From NCBI RefSeq assembly GCF_900100765.1, contig NZ_FNFO01000009.1, positions 186,001 to 250,000 on the forward strand: a DNA stretch of 64,000 nucleotides, read 5' to 3'. Below, piece by piece: positions 1-7,549 of this stretch. Below the pieces are notes generated by a model, which worked only from the letters and a program-made list of their open reading frames with translations, did not search any database and had not been told where the DNA came from. The position numbers and the translations under genes were made by a program. How positions within the stretch are numbered: the stretch's first letter is position 1; the number at the start of each line of letters is the position of its first letter. Source of the DNA: Catalinimonas alkaloidigena. GTDB taxonomy: Bacteria > Bacteroidota > Bacteroidia > Cytophagales > Flexibacteraceae.

Positions 1-248
1 CTAAGCCAAATGAACTCGATATGGAATACCTGTTCACCTTCTCGGACAAGACGCTTCCCATCCTGGCCGATCATGCCGACCTACTGCAAACCGATCGCTA
101 CGAATACCATGAAGGCGTAGCACTGAACGAGCCTCAACGGTTGCAGATGCGCGTGCAGGACTTTTTGAATGAGTACGAAACGCGCCGGTGGTGGGAATGG
201 AACCGGGCCGATGCGCAGGCTTACCGTCAACTGGGCCGCCTGGAATAG
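1..248 (+). CDS. C-terminal fragment of a DUF4153/DUF4173-like membrane protein
   Basis: The frame is open from the left edge of the window and ends at the TAG at 246-248, so only about the last 82 residues are present and the true start lies outside. The fragment begins KPNELDMEYLFTFSDKTLPI and ends in a charged, Trp- and Arg-rich tail (ETRRWWEWNRADAQAYRQL). This resembles the soluble tail that follows the membrane domain in Bacteroidota DUF4153/DUF4173 proteins; that family assignment is from memory and the role is unknown. The internal ATG at 21 is unlikely to be the start because the similarity continues upstream of it. Confidence 0.5.
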   Translation, partial: KPNELDMEYLFTFSDKTLPILADHADLLQTDRYEYHEGVALNEPQRLQMRVQDFLNEYETRRWWEWNRADAQAYRQLGRLE

Positions 249-401
249 GCATAAGTCGGATGACACAACTTCACGTGACGATGCACCTGATTCCACATTT
301 CTCGTTCGAGCCAATTCTGGTACCGCTGACGGGCATTTTCACTCGTCCGGTATCGACCGGCTACCAACTTTCTCTTTCATTCACGCATCAACTCAATCGC
401 T

Positions 402-1121
402 ATGTTTGGTTTACCTCAATTGCCTGAAAAGCGCTATTTTGTACAGCCGGTCGCCTGGGCGACCGGTCTCACGGCCAACGCCGCCTACCGTCCGCTGATC
501 CGCCTGCTGGCGCTGATGTCGTTCCTCTGTGTCGGCCAACTGGCCCTGCGCGTGCTGTGGACCTGGAACGACGACTTTGCCTTCTTCTCCTGGAACCTGT
601 TGCTGGCGTGGGTGCCGCTGGGGTGCGTCTACCTGCTGCGCTTCCGGGAAGGGCTGGCCCGTTGGAAAGTTGCCGCCCTGATGGGGGCCTGGCTGCTGTT
701 TCTGCCCAATGCGCCGTACCTGATCACAGACCTGTTGCACCTGCGCCACTGGCCCGCCGTCTTTTCCATTGTCGACGAACTGATGGTCTTTGCCTTTGCC
801 TTGACAGGGCTGCTGGTGGGGTGGCTGTCCATGTTCCTGATGCACGAACTAGCCATCCGTTCGTGGGGCGAACCGTGGAGCTGGGCGTTTGTCGCGGGCG
901 TTTCGGTGCTGACGGGCTTTGGAGTCTACCTGGGGCGCGTACAGCGCTGGAACAGTTGGGACATCGTAACGCGGCCCCTCTCGCTGGTCTGGCGGGCGGG
1001 CGGCAGCCTCGACGACCTGACCACCTGGGTGCTGACCGTATTGATGGCGCTGATTTTCTTCATCGGGTACCTCTTCTTCCACCAATTGATTAGGTTGGGC
1101 ATCAGACCTGAACAACCATGA
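402..1121 (+). CDS. DUF1361 family integral membrane protein
   Basis: A 239-residue protein with about six to seven hydrophobic segments and no signal peptide, so an inner-membrane protein. Two conserved DUF1361 motifs are visible: FLPNAPYLITDLLHL (residues about 100-114) and GFGVYLGRVQRWNSWDI (about 172-188). The biochemical function of the family is unknown. Its stop codon overlaps the start of the DgkA-type kinase gene (ATGA at 1118-1121), which suggests translational coupling and perhaps a shared role in envelope lipid metabolism (inference). The family call is firm; no activity can be read from the sequence. Confidence 0.87.
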   Translation: MFGLPQLPEKRYFVQPVAWATGLTANAAYRPLIRLLALMSFLCVGQLALRVLWTWNDDFAFFSWNLLLAWVPLGCVYLLRFREGLARWKVAALMGAWLLFLPNAPYLITDLLHLRHWPAVFSIVDELMVFAFALTGLLVGWLSMFLMHELAIRSWGEPWSWAFVAGVSVLTGFGVYLGRVQRWNSWDIVTRPLSLVWRAGGSLDDLTTWVLTVLMALIFFIGYLFFHQLIRLGIRPEQP

Positions 1122-1486
1122 TTCAATTCGCTAAAACGCTCCGCAGTTTCCGTTTCGCTGCCGGCGGCATCCACTGGCTCTTTCGCTACGAAAACAACGC
1201 CCGCGTCCACTTGCTGGCCGCGCTGGTGGTGATCGGGGTCGGCTTTTGGCTGCGCATTTCGCGCACCGACTGGCTCTGGCTGCTGCTGGCCATTGCGCTG
1301 GTCTGGACGGCCGAGATGTTCAACACCGCCCTCGAAAAAGTAGTCGACCTCGTCTCGCCCGAGTACCATCCGCTGGCCGGGCAGGCCAAAGACCTCGCTG
1401 CCGGTGCGGTGCTGCTGACCGCCCTCTTTGCCGTGGTGGTAGGCGTCCTGGTGCTGGGACCGTATGTGGTGGACGTATTTGCGTAG
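1118..1486 (+). CDS. dgkA: Diacylglycerol/undecaprenol kinase family protein (DgkA-type)
   Basis: A 122-residue membrane kinase of the small DgkA family, which phosphorylates diacylglycerol or, in Gram-positive relatives, undecaprenol at the inner membrane. The family hallmarks are present: ENNARVH at residues 25-31, the catalytic helix EMFNTALEKVVD at 66-77, and KDLAAGAV at 91-98, spread over three transmembrane helices. The length matches the family. It starts inside the stop codon of the DUF1361 gene. Whether the substrate is diacylglycerol (lipid recycling) or undecaprenol (cell-wall carrier recycling) cannot be decided from sequence; Bacteroidota members resemble the undecaprenol type. 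Confidence 0.9.
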   Translation: MIQFAKTLRSFRFAAGGIHWLFRYENNARVHLLAALVVIGVGFWLRISRTDWLWLLLAIALVWTAEMFNTALEKVVDLVSPEYHPLAGQAKDLAAGAVLLTALFAVVVGVLVLGPYVVDVFA

Positions 1487-1539
1487 GAAGCCGGAAAACC
1501 GGAGACGGGGGACCGGATTTCCAATTGAACTTACATAAT

Positions 1540-1590
1540 TGCCATCTCGAATGCCGCCGCCGCGGCGGACCGCGTTGTTTGAAATGACAC
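1540..1590. repeat. Short inverted-repeat intergenic element
   Basis: Imperfect terminal inverted repeats TGCCATCTCGAAT (left) and TGTCATTTCAAAC (reverse complement of the right end) enclose a GC-rich palindromic core (gccgccgccgcggcgg). The ends match those of the longer element at 11661-11895, so this looks like a short member of the same interspersed family. It lies in the 217-bp gap before creD. No coding potential is seen. Confidence 0.5.
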
Positions 1591-1703
1591 GGCAAAAGAA
1601 GAACGTGCGACCTGACAACCGGCAAGCCTGCGCACTTGAACCTGAGACTTGCCTCCTGCGACCCCGAACCTGTAACCTTTCAACCTTGTAACCTTAACCT
1701 GCC

Positions 1704-3095
1704 ATGAATAACTTCTTCGAGCGCCTCAACGAGTGGGTGCGCACTTCCGTCACTATCCGCATGTTGTCGGTGGCCTTTCTGATTCTGCTGCTCCTGATTC
1801 CGGCGAGCATGATCGAATCCCTGATCCGCGAACGGGAGATGCGGCAACAGGACGTGATTCGGGAAATCAGCAGCAAGTGGAGCGGGCCCCAGACCCTCAC
1901 CGGACCGATTCTTTCCATTCCCTACGACGCCTACGAGCGTGCCAACGACGGTAAAATGGTGAAGGTGACGCAATGGGCGCACTTTCTGCCGGAAAGCCAG
2001 GCGGTGACGGGCCAGTTAGCCCCCCAAACCCGCCGCCGGGGCCTCTACGAAGCGGTGGTGTACAACGCGCAGCTCCAGTTTGCCGGCCGTTTCCCATCCC
2101 CCGATTTCAGCGAACTGGGCATCGCGCCCGACCAAGTGCATTGGAACGACGCTCTGGTGGCGGTAGGCATCAGCGACATGCGAGGCATTGAAAAGGAGAT
2201 TCAGCTGCAGTGGGCCGGTCAAACCTACGCGCTGAATTCCGGTATAGAAACGCGCGACGTGCTACCGGGGGGAGCCAGCGTAAAAGTGCGGGTCGCCGAG
2301 GGTGCGGGACGTTACGAGTACCGGTTCGACCTGGAACTGAAGGGCAGCCAGTCCGTTTTCTTCGTCCCTGTCGGGCGGGAAACGAACGTGACGCTGCAAT
2401 CCGACTGGCCGACGCCCAGCTTCGACGGCGCCTTTTTGCCTGCCGAACGGGACGTGACGGAGACCGGCTTTCAGGCGAAGTGGCACGTGCTGCACCTCAA
2501 TCGGCAGTATCCGCAACAGTGGAAGGGGAGTGCCTATCACCTCGCCACAGAAGCTTCTCCTCGCTATGGTATAGAACCTGCGTTGCAGCAATCGGATCAG
2601 GCCGCCTTCGGGGTACACCTGCTGGTGCCGGTCGATCAGTACCAGAAGTCGATGCGGACGGCCAAGTACGCCATCATGTTGATCGCCCTCACGTTTGTCG
2701 TTTTCTTTTTCATCGAAATCCTCACCCGCCGCAACATCCACCCCATCCAGTACATCCTTGTCGGGCTGGCGCTGTGTGTGTTCTACACGCTGCTGCTGTC
2801 GCTTTCCGAACAAATCGGTTTCAACGCGGCCTATGCCGTAGCGGCGCTGGCAACCATTGGGCTGATCACCGCCTACGTCAGCAGCATCTTCAAAAATGGG
2901 CGCCTCACCGCGCTCATGGCCGGTATCCTGACGGTGTTGTACGGCTTCATCTTCGTCGTGCTGCAGCTGGAAGACTACGCCCTGTTGCTCGGCAGCATCG
3001 CGCTGTTCGTGTTGCTGGCCGTCCTGATGTGGCTCACCCGCCGCATTGACTGGTACCAGTTCGGCAAGAAGCCACCGCAGGAAGAACTGGCGTAG
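1704..3095 (+). CDS. creD: Cell envelope integrity protein CreD (inner membrane)
   Basis: A 463-residue CreD/YbjO-type inner membrane protein. It has an N-terminal transmembrane helix (about residues 20-36), the conserved region SMIESLIREREMRQ directly after it, a large beta-rich periplasmic domain (about 50-310), and about five C-terminal membrane helices (about 320-455). In Enterobacteria CreD belongs to the CreBC regulon and affects envelope stability and colicin tolerance; in Bacteroidota it is often not next to creBC, and no such genes are seen here. The leader just before the ATG contains degenerate AACCT repeats instead of a Shine-Dalgarno site. The length is typical of the family. Confidence 0.92.
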   Translation: MNNFFERLNEWVRTSVTIRMLSVAFLILLLLIPASMIESLIREREMRQQDVIREISSKWSGPQTLTGPILSIPYDAYERANDGKMVKVTQWAHFLPESQAVTGQLAPQTRRRGLYEAVVYNAQLQFAGRFPSPDFSELGIAPDQVHWNDALVAVGISDMRGIEKEIQLQWAGQTYALNSGIETRDVLPGGASVKVRVAEGAGRYEYRFDLELKGSQSVFFVPVGRETNVTLQSDWPTPSFDGAFLPAERDVTETGFQAKWHVLHLNRQYPQQWKGSAYHLATEASPRYGIEPALQQSDQAAFGVHLLVPVDQYQKSMRTAKYAIMLIALTFVVFFFIEILTRRNIHPIQYILVGLALCVFYTLLLSLSEQIGFNAAYAVAALATIGLITAYVSSIFKNGRLTALMAGILTVLYGFIFVVLQLEDYALLLGSIALFVLLAVLMWLTRRIDWYQFGKKPPQEELA

Positions 3096-3098
3096 GAG

Positions 3099-3689
3099 AT
3101 GACAACTAATGGCGGTATCGTTGCAAACAGTAGCATTCTGCTGCTTTTTTATGTGCTGCGGTGCTTAGTTCTGAATTTAATTATGCTGATGCCTCTCGTT
3201 ATCACAGTTGAGGTCATCATGCTACTGGTGATTTTAGCGAGGTTGTGCCTGAAGCGTTACCGGACGCAAAAGAATCTCGTGCGATCGGTGGTACATATAG
3301 CATGTATTTCCTCTGTATTTCTTTTCATAGGTGATTGGTGTGCTGTCTTTACTTTGTCAGTCGTTCATCACCGTACAATTAGCATTTTCACAAAATATCA
3401 GGAGCAGATTCCTGTCGGTGATCGGGTAAACGGAGCATGGATTCTGGAAGAACCTGATTTTATGATTTCTGATGAGGAAAAAAATATTCTCGCCACCAAC
3501 TATGCACGATGGAGTCCCTGTTTCTACGAACGAGGTTACTGCTATGTAGAGTTTGGAGGATTTTTGCGGAATGCGGGAGGGTACTGTCTTAGACTTGATG
3601 CTGCTCAAGAAACGTGTCTCAGGGGTTTCGGATTTCACAGAATCACAATCACAAAGCCATTAATTGGAGGTTGGAGACGTTACGAGTAG
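3099..3689 (+). CDS. Orphan membrane protein, AT-richer than its surroundings
   Basis: A 196-residue protein I do not recognise. Residues 1-55 form one or two long hydrophobic segments (SSILLLFYVLRCLVLNLIML and following), about 65-95 another, and the C-terminal half is soluble with several cysteines (CFYERGYCYVEF, YCLRLDAAQETC) that could form disulfides if exported. The ATG lies 3 bp after the creD stop, so it may be cotranscribed. Base composition is visibly more AT-rich than its neighbours and codon choice differs, so recent acquisition is plausible. A real gene is supported by the long open frame in AT-rich DNA; function unknown. Confidence 0.55.
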   Translation: MTTNGGIVANSSILLLFYVLRCLVLNLIMLMPLVITVEVIMLLVILARLCLKRYRTQKNLVRSVVHIACISSVFLFIGDWCAVFTLSVVHHRTISIFTKYQEQIPVGDRVNGAWILEEPDFMISDEEKNILATNYARWSPCFYERGYCYVEFGGFLRNAGGYCLRLDAAQETCLRGFGFHRITITKPLIGGWRRYE

Positions 3690-3782
3690 TTGAGCTACGT
3701 TATGAACGTATATCAATAAAATTAATCTTTCGTTTAGTTTTATTGAAATAGTGGTTAATTTTATGCATTCTTGTTGCGCGAT

Positions 3783-4076
3783 ATGCCCAAAAAACTTCCG
3801 CTGAAATGTCCGAGTTGTGAAACTACGTTGAAGGTGGAAAGTCTGCAGTGTACGCAGTGCGCTACGCGGGTGGTGGGTTTGTTCGATTTGCCCCTGTTGA
3901 CGCGGCTCAGTCCCGACGATCAGCGTTTTGTGGTGCTGTTCCTGAAGGCAAGCGGCAGTTTGAAAGAGATGGCCAAGCAGCTGGGCTACAGTTACCCGAC
4001 CGTGCGCAACATGCTGGACGACCTCATTGCCCGCATCCACACGCTGGAATCTGAAACCAATCCTTCGAACGAATGA
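3783..4076 (+). CDS. DUF2089 family zinc-ribbon/HTH protein
   Basis: A 97-residue DUF2089 protein. A four-cysteine zinc ribbon (C9-x2-C12 ... C23-x2-C26) is followed by LPLLTRLSPDDQRFVVLF and a helix-turn-helix-like segment (LKEMAKQLGYSYPTVRNML, about 58-77). The ATG at 3783 fits the family start better than the TTG at 3771. It overlaps the next gene by ATGA (4073-4076), the first of two such couplings, giving a three-gene operon with a Yip1-like membrane protein and a secreted hydrolase. A DNA-binding regulator acting on its own operon is the natural guess but is inference only. Confidence 0.87.
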   Translation: MPKKLPLKCPSCETTLKVESLQCTQCATRVVGLFDLPLLTRLSPDDQRFVVLFLKASGSLKEMAKQLGYSYPTVRNMLDDLIARIHTLESETNPSNE

Positions 4077-4684
4077 ACGTAACCGCCTGGCTTCTTAATC
4101 CTTTTCAGAAAGTGGCAGGTGAGCAGGCGCTGGCGTGGGGGAGTGGCGTGGTGGTGTTGGGTGGGCTGACGGCCTGGTGGCATCAGGCGCGGTTCGATGG
4201 CGTGCTCGACATGCACCTCGTGGAAGGCGGACCGTGGGTGGGGCCTTTCCTCGACGGCGTAGTCAACGTGCTGGTGCTGACAATTGTCTTCTACCCGCTG
4301 GGGCTGCTGCTGAACCGGGGGCGCGTGCGTCTGCTCGACGTGGTGGGCACCATGGCCCTGGCGCGGGCTCCGTTTGTACTGCTGCCGTTTTTGAACAGTC
4401 ACGATTTTTTGCAGCGTACCTCTTCCGAAATCCTGACGCATGTCCAACAGGGTACCGTGGCAGAAATCGATAACCTGGACCTGACGCTTCTGCTGCTTAT
4501 CTCGGTACTTTCGCTGGGGCTGCTGGTGTGGATGGTGCTGTGGCTGTACCGCGCCTATGCGGTGTCGTGCAACGTGCGCGGTGCGAAAGGCATTATCAGT
4601 TTCATCGTCGGGTTAGTGCTCGCCGAGCTCCTTTCCAAGTGGCTGATTGGTCACTGGGTGCAACCTTACCTTTCTTCTTTATGA
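4073..4684 (+). CDS. Yip1-like integral membrane protein
   Basis: A 203-residue membrane protein with about five hydrophobic helices and the opening MNVTAWLLNPFQKVAGEQ, similar to bacterial YIP1-domain proteins (start, NPF-like motif and polytopic pattern). Function is unknown. It is translationally coupled at both ends: its start overlaps the DUF2089 stop and its own stop overlaps the ATG at 4681 of the hydrolase gene. The consistent overlaps imply fixed stoichiometry with its neighbours. Family assignment is moderate because YIP1 is a diffuse membrane family. Confidence 0.65.
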   Translation: MNVTAWLLNPFQKVAGEQALAWGSGVVVLGGLTAWWHQARFDGVLDMHLVEGGPWVGPFLDGVVNVLVLTIVFYPLGLLLNRGRVRLLDVVGTMALARAPFVLLPFLNSHDFLQRTSSEILTHVQQGTVAEIDNLDLTLLLLISVLSLGLLVWMVLWLYRAYAVSCNVRGAKGIISFIVGLVLAELLSKWLIGHWVQPYLSSL

Positions 4685-6105
4685 AAACCTTCTTTTTGTA
4701 CCTACTGCTCGTGGGAGTCCTGGTGGAGACCACCTGGGCTCAAGACCTGACCGGCACCTGGCAGGGGGCATTGAGCGTGCAGGGCCAGTCGCTGCCGTTG
4801 GTGGTGCACCTCAAACCGGTCGACGGAGGCTACACCGGGACGCTCGACAGCCCGAAACAGAATGCCTTCGGCCTGGCGATCTCTTCTGTGGAGTTGAACC
4901 AAAAGCGACTCACGCTGGGCCTGACCGCCCTGGGTGCGAGCTACGAGGGCACGCTGGTCACGGCCGATTCGCTGGCAGGCACGTGGAAACAGGGCGGCGC
5001 TTCCTTTCCGCTGAACCTGAAGCGTACCGATACGGAGGTGGGGGAAAGTCGGAAGCCGCAGGAGCCGAAGCCACCGTTTCTGTACGAAAGCAAAGACGTG
5101 AGTTTTCAGAATGCCGTTGCCCACCTGCAACTGGCGGGCACGCTGACCCTGCCGAAAGGGGCGGGGCCTTTTCCGGCGGTGGTGCTGGTGAGTGGCTCCG
5201 GACCGCAGAACCGCGACGAGGAGATTTTCGGACACAAGCCCTTCGCCGTACTGGCCGATTACCTGACCCGGCATAACATCGCGGTGTTGCGCTACGACGA
5301 CCGCGGGCAGGGCCAGTCGCAGGGCGATTTTGCGACCGCCACCACAGAAGACTTCGCGACCGATGCGGCAGCGGCGTTTGCGTTTCTGAAGCAACAGGCG
5401 AAGATCGATCCCACGCGCGTCGGCATCGTCGGGCACAGCGAAGGCGGCCTCATTGCGCCGATGTTAGCGGCGCAGGATACGACGGTGGCGTTTCTGGTGT
5501 TGCTGGCCGCGCCCGGCGTGGCGACCGACGACCTGATGTTGCAGCAGTCCATTCTGATCAGCGAAGCCAGTGGTGCCGCCCCGCAGGAGATCGAGCAGCA
5601 GGTGCAACTGAACCGGCAACTCTTCAACATCCTGAAATCGAACGACGAGCCCGAAGCGCTGCTGGAACAGATGACCGAACTGGTCGATGCCGAGGCCAAG
5701 CGGCGTGCCGGAGGCGACGAAGCCACCGAGGCGGCTCTGAAGCAGCAGATGACCCGGGCCCTCGCGCCGACGATGTCGCCCTGGTTCCGTTACTTCATCA
5801 ACCTCAACCCCCGTCCCACGCTGATGCAGGTCACGTGTCCGGTACTGGCGCTCAACGGCGAAAAAGACCTCCAGGTGCCTGCGGGTCCGAACCTGAAAGC
5901 TCTGGCCGATGCCCTGAAAAGTAGCGGCAATACGCGCGTCACCACCCGGGAGCTGCCGGGACTGAATCACCTGTTCCAGACCGCCCAAACCGGTCTCCCG
6001 GCCGAGTACGGGCAGCTGGAAGAAACCTTTGCACCGGTTGCGTTAGAAACCATCGCCGACTGGATCAACGGCCTGGCTCAGCAGACGTACGGCGTGAAGG
6101 AGTAA
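4681..6105 (+). CDS. Secreted alpha/beta hydrolase (S33-like, lipocalin-like N-domain)
   Basis: A 474-residue exported serine hydrolase. The signal peptide is residues 1-20 (cleavage about TWA-QD). Residues 21-115 form a beta-rich domain common before such hydrolases (DLTGTWQGAL opening), and the alpha/beta hydrolase core is about 145-474. The nucleophile is S253 in GHSEGG, the acid probably lies in ALNGEKDLQVP and the histidine in LPGLNHLFQ. The start is set at 4681, within the stop of the preceding gene and directly before the signal peptide; an in-frame upstream start at 4528 would bury the signal. The substrate is not evident; esterase or peptidase activity are both possible. Confidence 0.88.
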   Translation: MKTFFLYLLLVGVLVETTWAQDLTGTWQGALSVQGQSLPLVVHLKPVDGGYTGTLDSPKQNAFGLAISSVELNQKRLTLGLTALGASYEGTLVTADSLAGTWKQGGASFPLNLKRTDTEVGESRKPQEPKPPFLYESKDVSFQNAVAHLQLAGTLTLPKGAGPFPAVVLVSGSGPQNRDEEIFGHKPFAVLADYLTRHNIAVLRYDDRGQGQSQGDFATATTEDFATDAAAAFAFLKQQAKIDPTRVGIVGHSEGGLIAPMLAAQDTTVAFLVLLAAPGVATDDLMLQQSILISEASGAAPQEIEQQVQLNRQLFNILKSNDEPEALLEQMTELVDAEAKRRAGGDEATEAALKQQMTRALAPTMSPWFRYFINLNPRPTLMQVTCPVLALNGEKDLQVPAGPNLKALADALKSSGNTRVTTRELPGLNHLFQTAQTGLPAEYGQLEETFAPVALETIADWINGLAQQTYGVKE

Positions 6106-6111
6106 AACGAG

Positions 6112-6574
6112 CACAACCCTGCGCAGCGTCCACGCCTGCCCCTGGGGTGATACCTGGAGGCACTGGGCGTACTGAGCAGGGCTGCCTCTGTTGTACTACG
6201 CGCAGCTCCCGGACACGATTCCGCGCCACTTCGGGCCTGCGGGGCAGCCGGATGCGTACGGTGCAAAGGAACTGATCGGAACCTTGCCTGCGATTGGAAG
6301 CCTGCTGTACCTCGACCTAGTTTTTTTGAACCACTATCCCCACATCTTTCATTATCCGGTAAAAATTACGGCCGAACATGCACCTCGCCCGTACCGCCTG
6401 GCCATTCGCCGGGTTCGGGTGCTGAAGTGCGTGATCGTCGGTAGCTTTGCCTACCTCACGTACGCCACCCTGGGCAACCGTGAGGGCCTCGGCACGTTCT
6501 TCCTGCTGGTGTTTCTCCCGCTTACGCTAGGCAGCACCGAGTGCTTCGTCTACCGGGCGCTTACAAAATGCTAG
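6112..6574 (+). pseudogene. Decayed DUF1648-domain membrane protein gene
   Basis: Frame 6191-6574 (TTG start) encodes LPDTIPRHFGPAGQPDAYGAK, the DUF1648 signature, followed by membrane helices; such proteins normally have about 30 more residues with a helix before this motif. Upstream the expected N-terminus is visible but broken: one frame reads AQRPRLPLG-stop-YLEALGVL (TGA at 6148-6150) and a shift of frame after about 6175 is then needed to reach YYAQLPDTIP. The frame of the intact part is closed by a TGA at 6173-6175. I therefore read it as a gene inactivated by a stop and a frameshift, though a short protein from TTG cannot be excluded. Confidence 0.5.
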
Positions 6575-6592
6575 ACCGGTAACTAGGCTAGC

Positions 6593-7360
6593 TTACGCCT
6601 TCACGGCTTTGAGCCAGGCGTGGGCCATCAGTTGCGCCCCGGCCACGGACGGATGCACGCCGTCGGGCGTCCAGTAAGAGGCTGGCGCTTGTTTCTGGGC
6701 CTGATCGAACACGTCCTGGTACGGAATCAGGGTGGCGTTGAATTGCTTCGCGATGTCGCGGGCTGCCTCCTGGTATTTCGGAAACTCGGGGTACCACTGG
6801 TCGGTAACGGCCTTGACGTTCGGTACCGCAAACGGTTCGCCGATGATCAGCCGCACGTTGGGCAGGGCCTTTTTGGTACGTTCCAGCAGCGCGATGTAAT
6901 CGTTCCGGTATTTGTCCAGATCGCCGTCGTAATTGCCGTTGATCATGTGCCAGAAATCGTTCACCCCGATCAGGATGCTCAGCACGGTCGGCTTCAGGTT
7001 CAGTGCGTCGGTATCCCAGCGGTCGGCCAGCTGGTACACCTTGTTGCCGCTGATGCCTTTGTTGTAGATAGTCAGGGTCAGCTCCGGTGCCTGGTACAGC
7101 AACTGCGAACCGGCCATAAAAGCGTAGCCGCGCCCGAGGGCCACGTCGTTGTTGGCGTCCATTTTTTCCTTGTCGCGCCCGGCGTCCGTGATGGAATCGC
7201 CCTGAAACAGAATGACATCGCCTTTCTGAAGCGACACTTTTTGCGTAGCGGTCGGGGCCATGGCAGCGGTAACAATTTCGGGAAGACTCAGGGCAAGCGC
7301 GCCGCCCAAAGTAGCGTTGCGCAGAAAGTGACGACGGTTGGAGGAATGTGTCTCGGACAT
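6593..7360 (-). CDS. Tat-exported SGNH/GDSL esterase
   Basis: A 255-residue SGNH hydrolase. The N-terminus has a twin-arginine-type signal (NRRHFLRNATLGG, residues 9-21). Block I is GDSITD with catalytic S56, block III contains GVNDFW, and block V is DGVHPS near the C-terminus with the Asp/His dyad. The start is set at 7360 because the Tat signal begins there; the longer frame to 7540 adds unrelated residues. It is divergent from the GH106 rhamnosidase gene, sharing a 189-bp intergenic region. With that neighbour a role in removing acetyl groups from rhamnogalacturonan is likely (inference); other acyl esters are possible. Confidence 0.87.
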   Translation of the reverse strand: MSETHSSNRRHFLRNATLGGALALSLPEIVTAAMAPTATQKVSLQKGDVILFQGDSITDAGRDKEKMDANNDVALGRGYAFMAGSQLLYQAPELTLTIYNKGISGNKVYQLADRWDTDALNLKPTVLSILIGVNDFWHMINGNYDGDLDKYRNDYIALLERTKKALPNVRLIIGEPFAVPNVKAVTDQWYPEFPKYQEAARDIAKQFNATLIPYQDVFDQAQKQAPASYWTPDGVHPSVAGAQLMAHAWLKAVKA

Positions 7361-7549
7361 GGGGAGTAGGTGGATAATAAAACGAAAAAATCCTTTGGTC
7401 GTGAAGGTATATTTTTCGAGGGGTTGCGCCAAGAAAAAACAGCGCTTCTCTGCGATCGGCTTGCCAAGTGCCACCACGGCCGGGTGAGTATAGGGAAAAC
7501 GGGCGTGGCTCTTGTCTCTTACTGCAACGCTTCCTTTCAAGAATTACGC

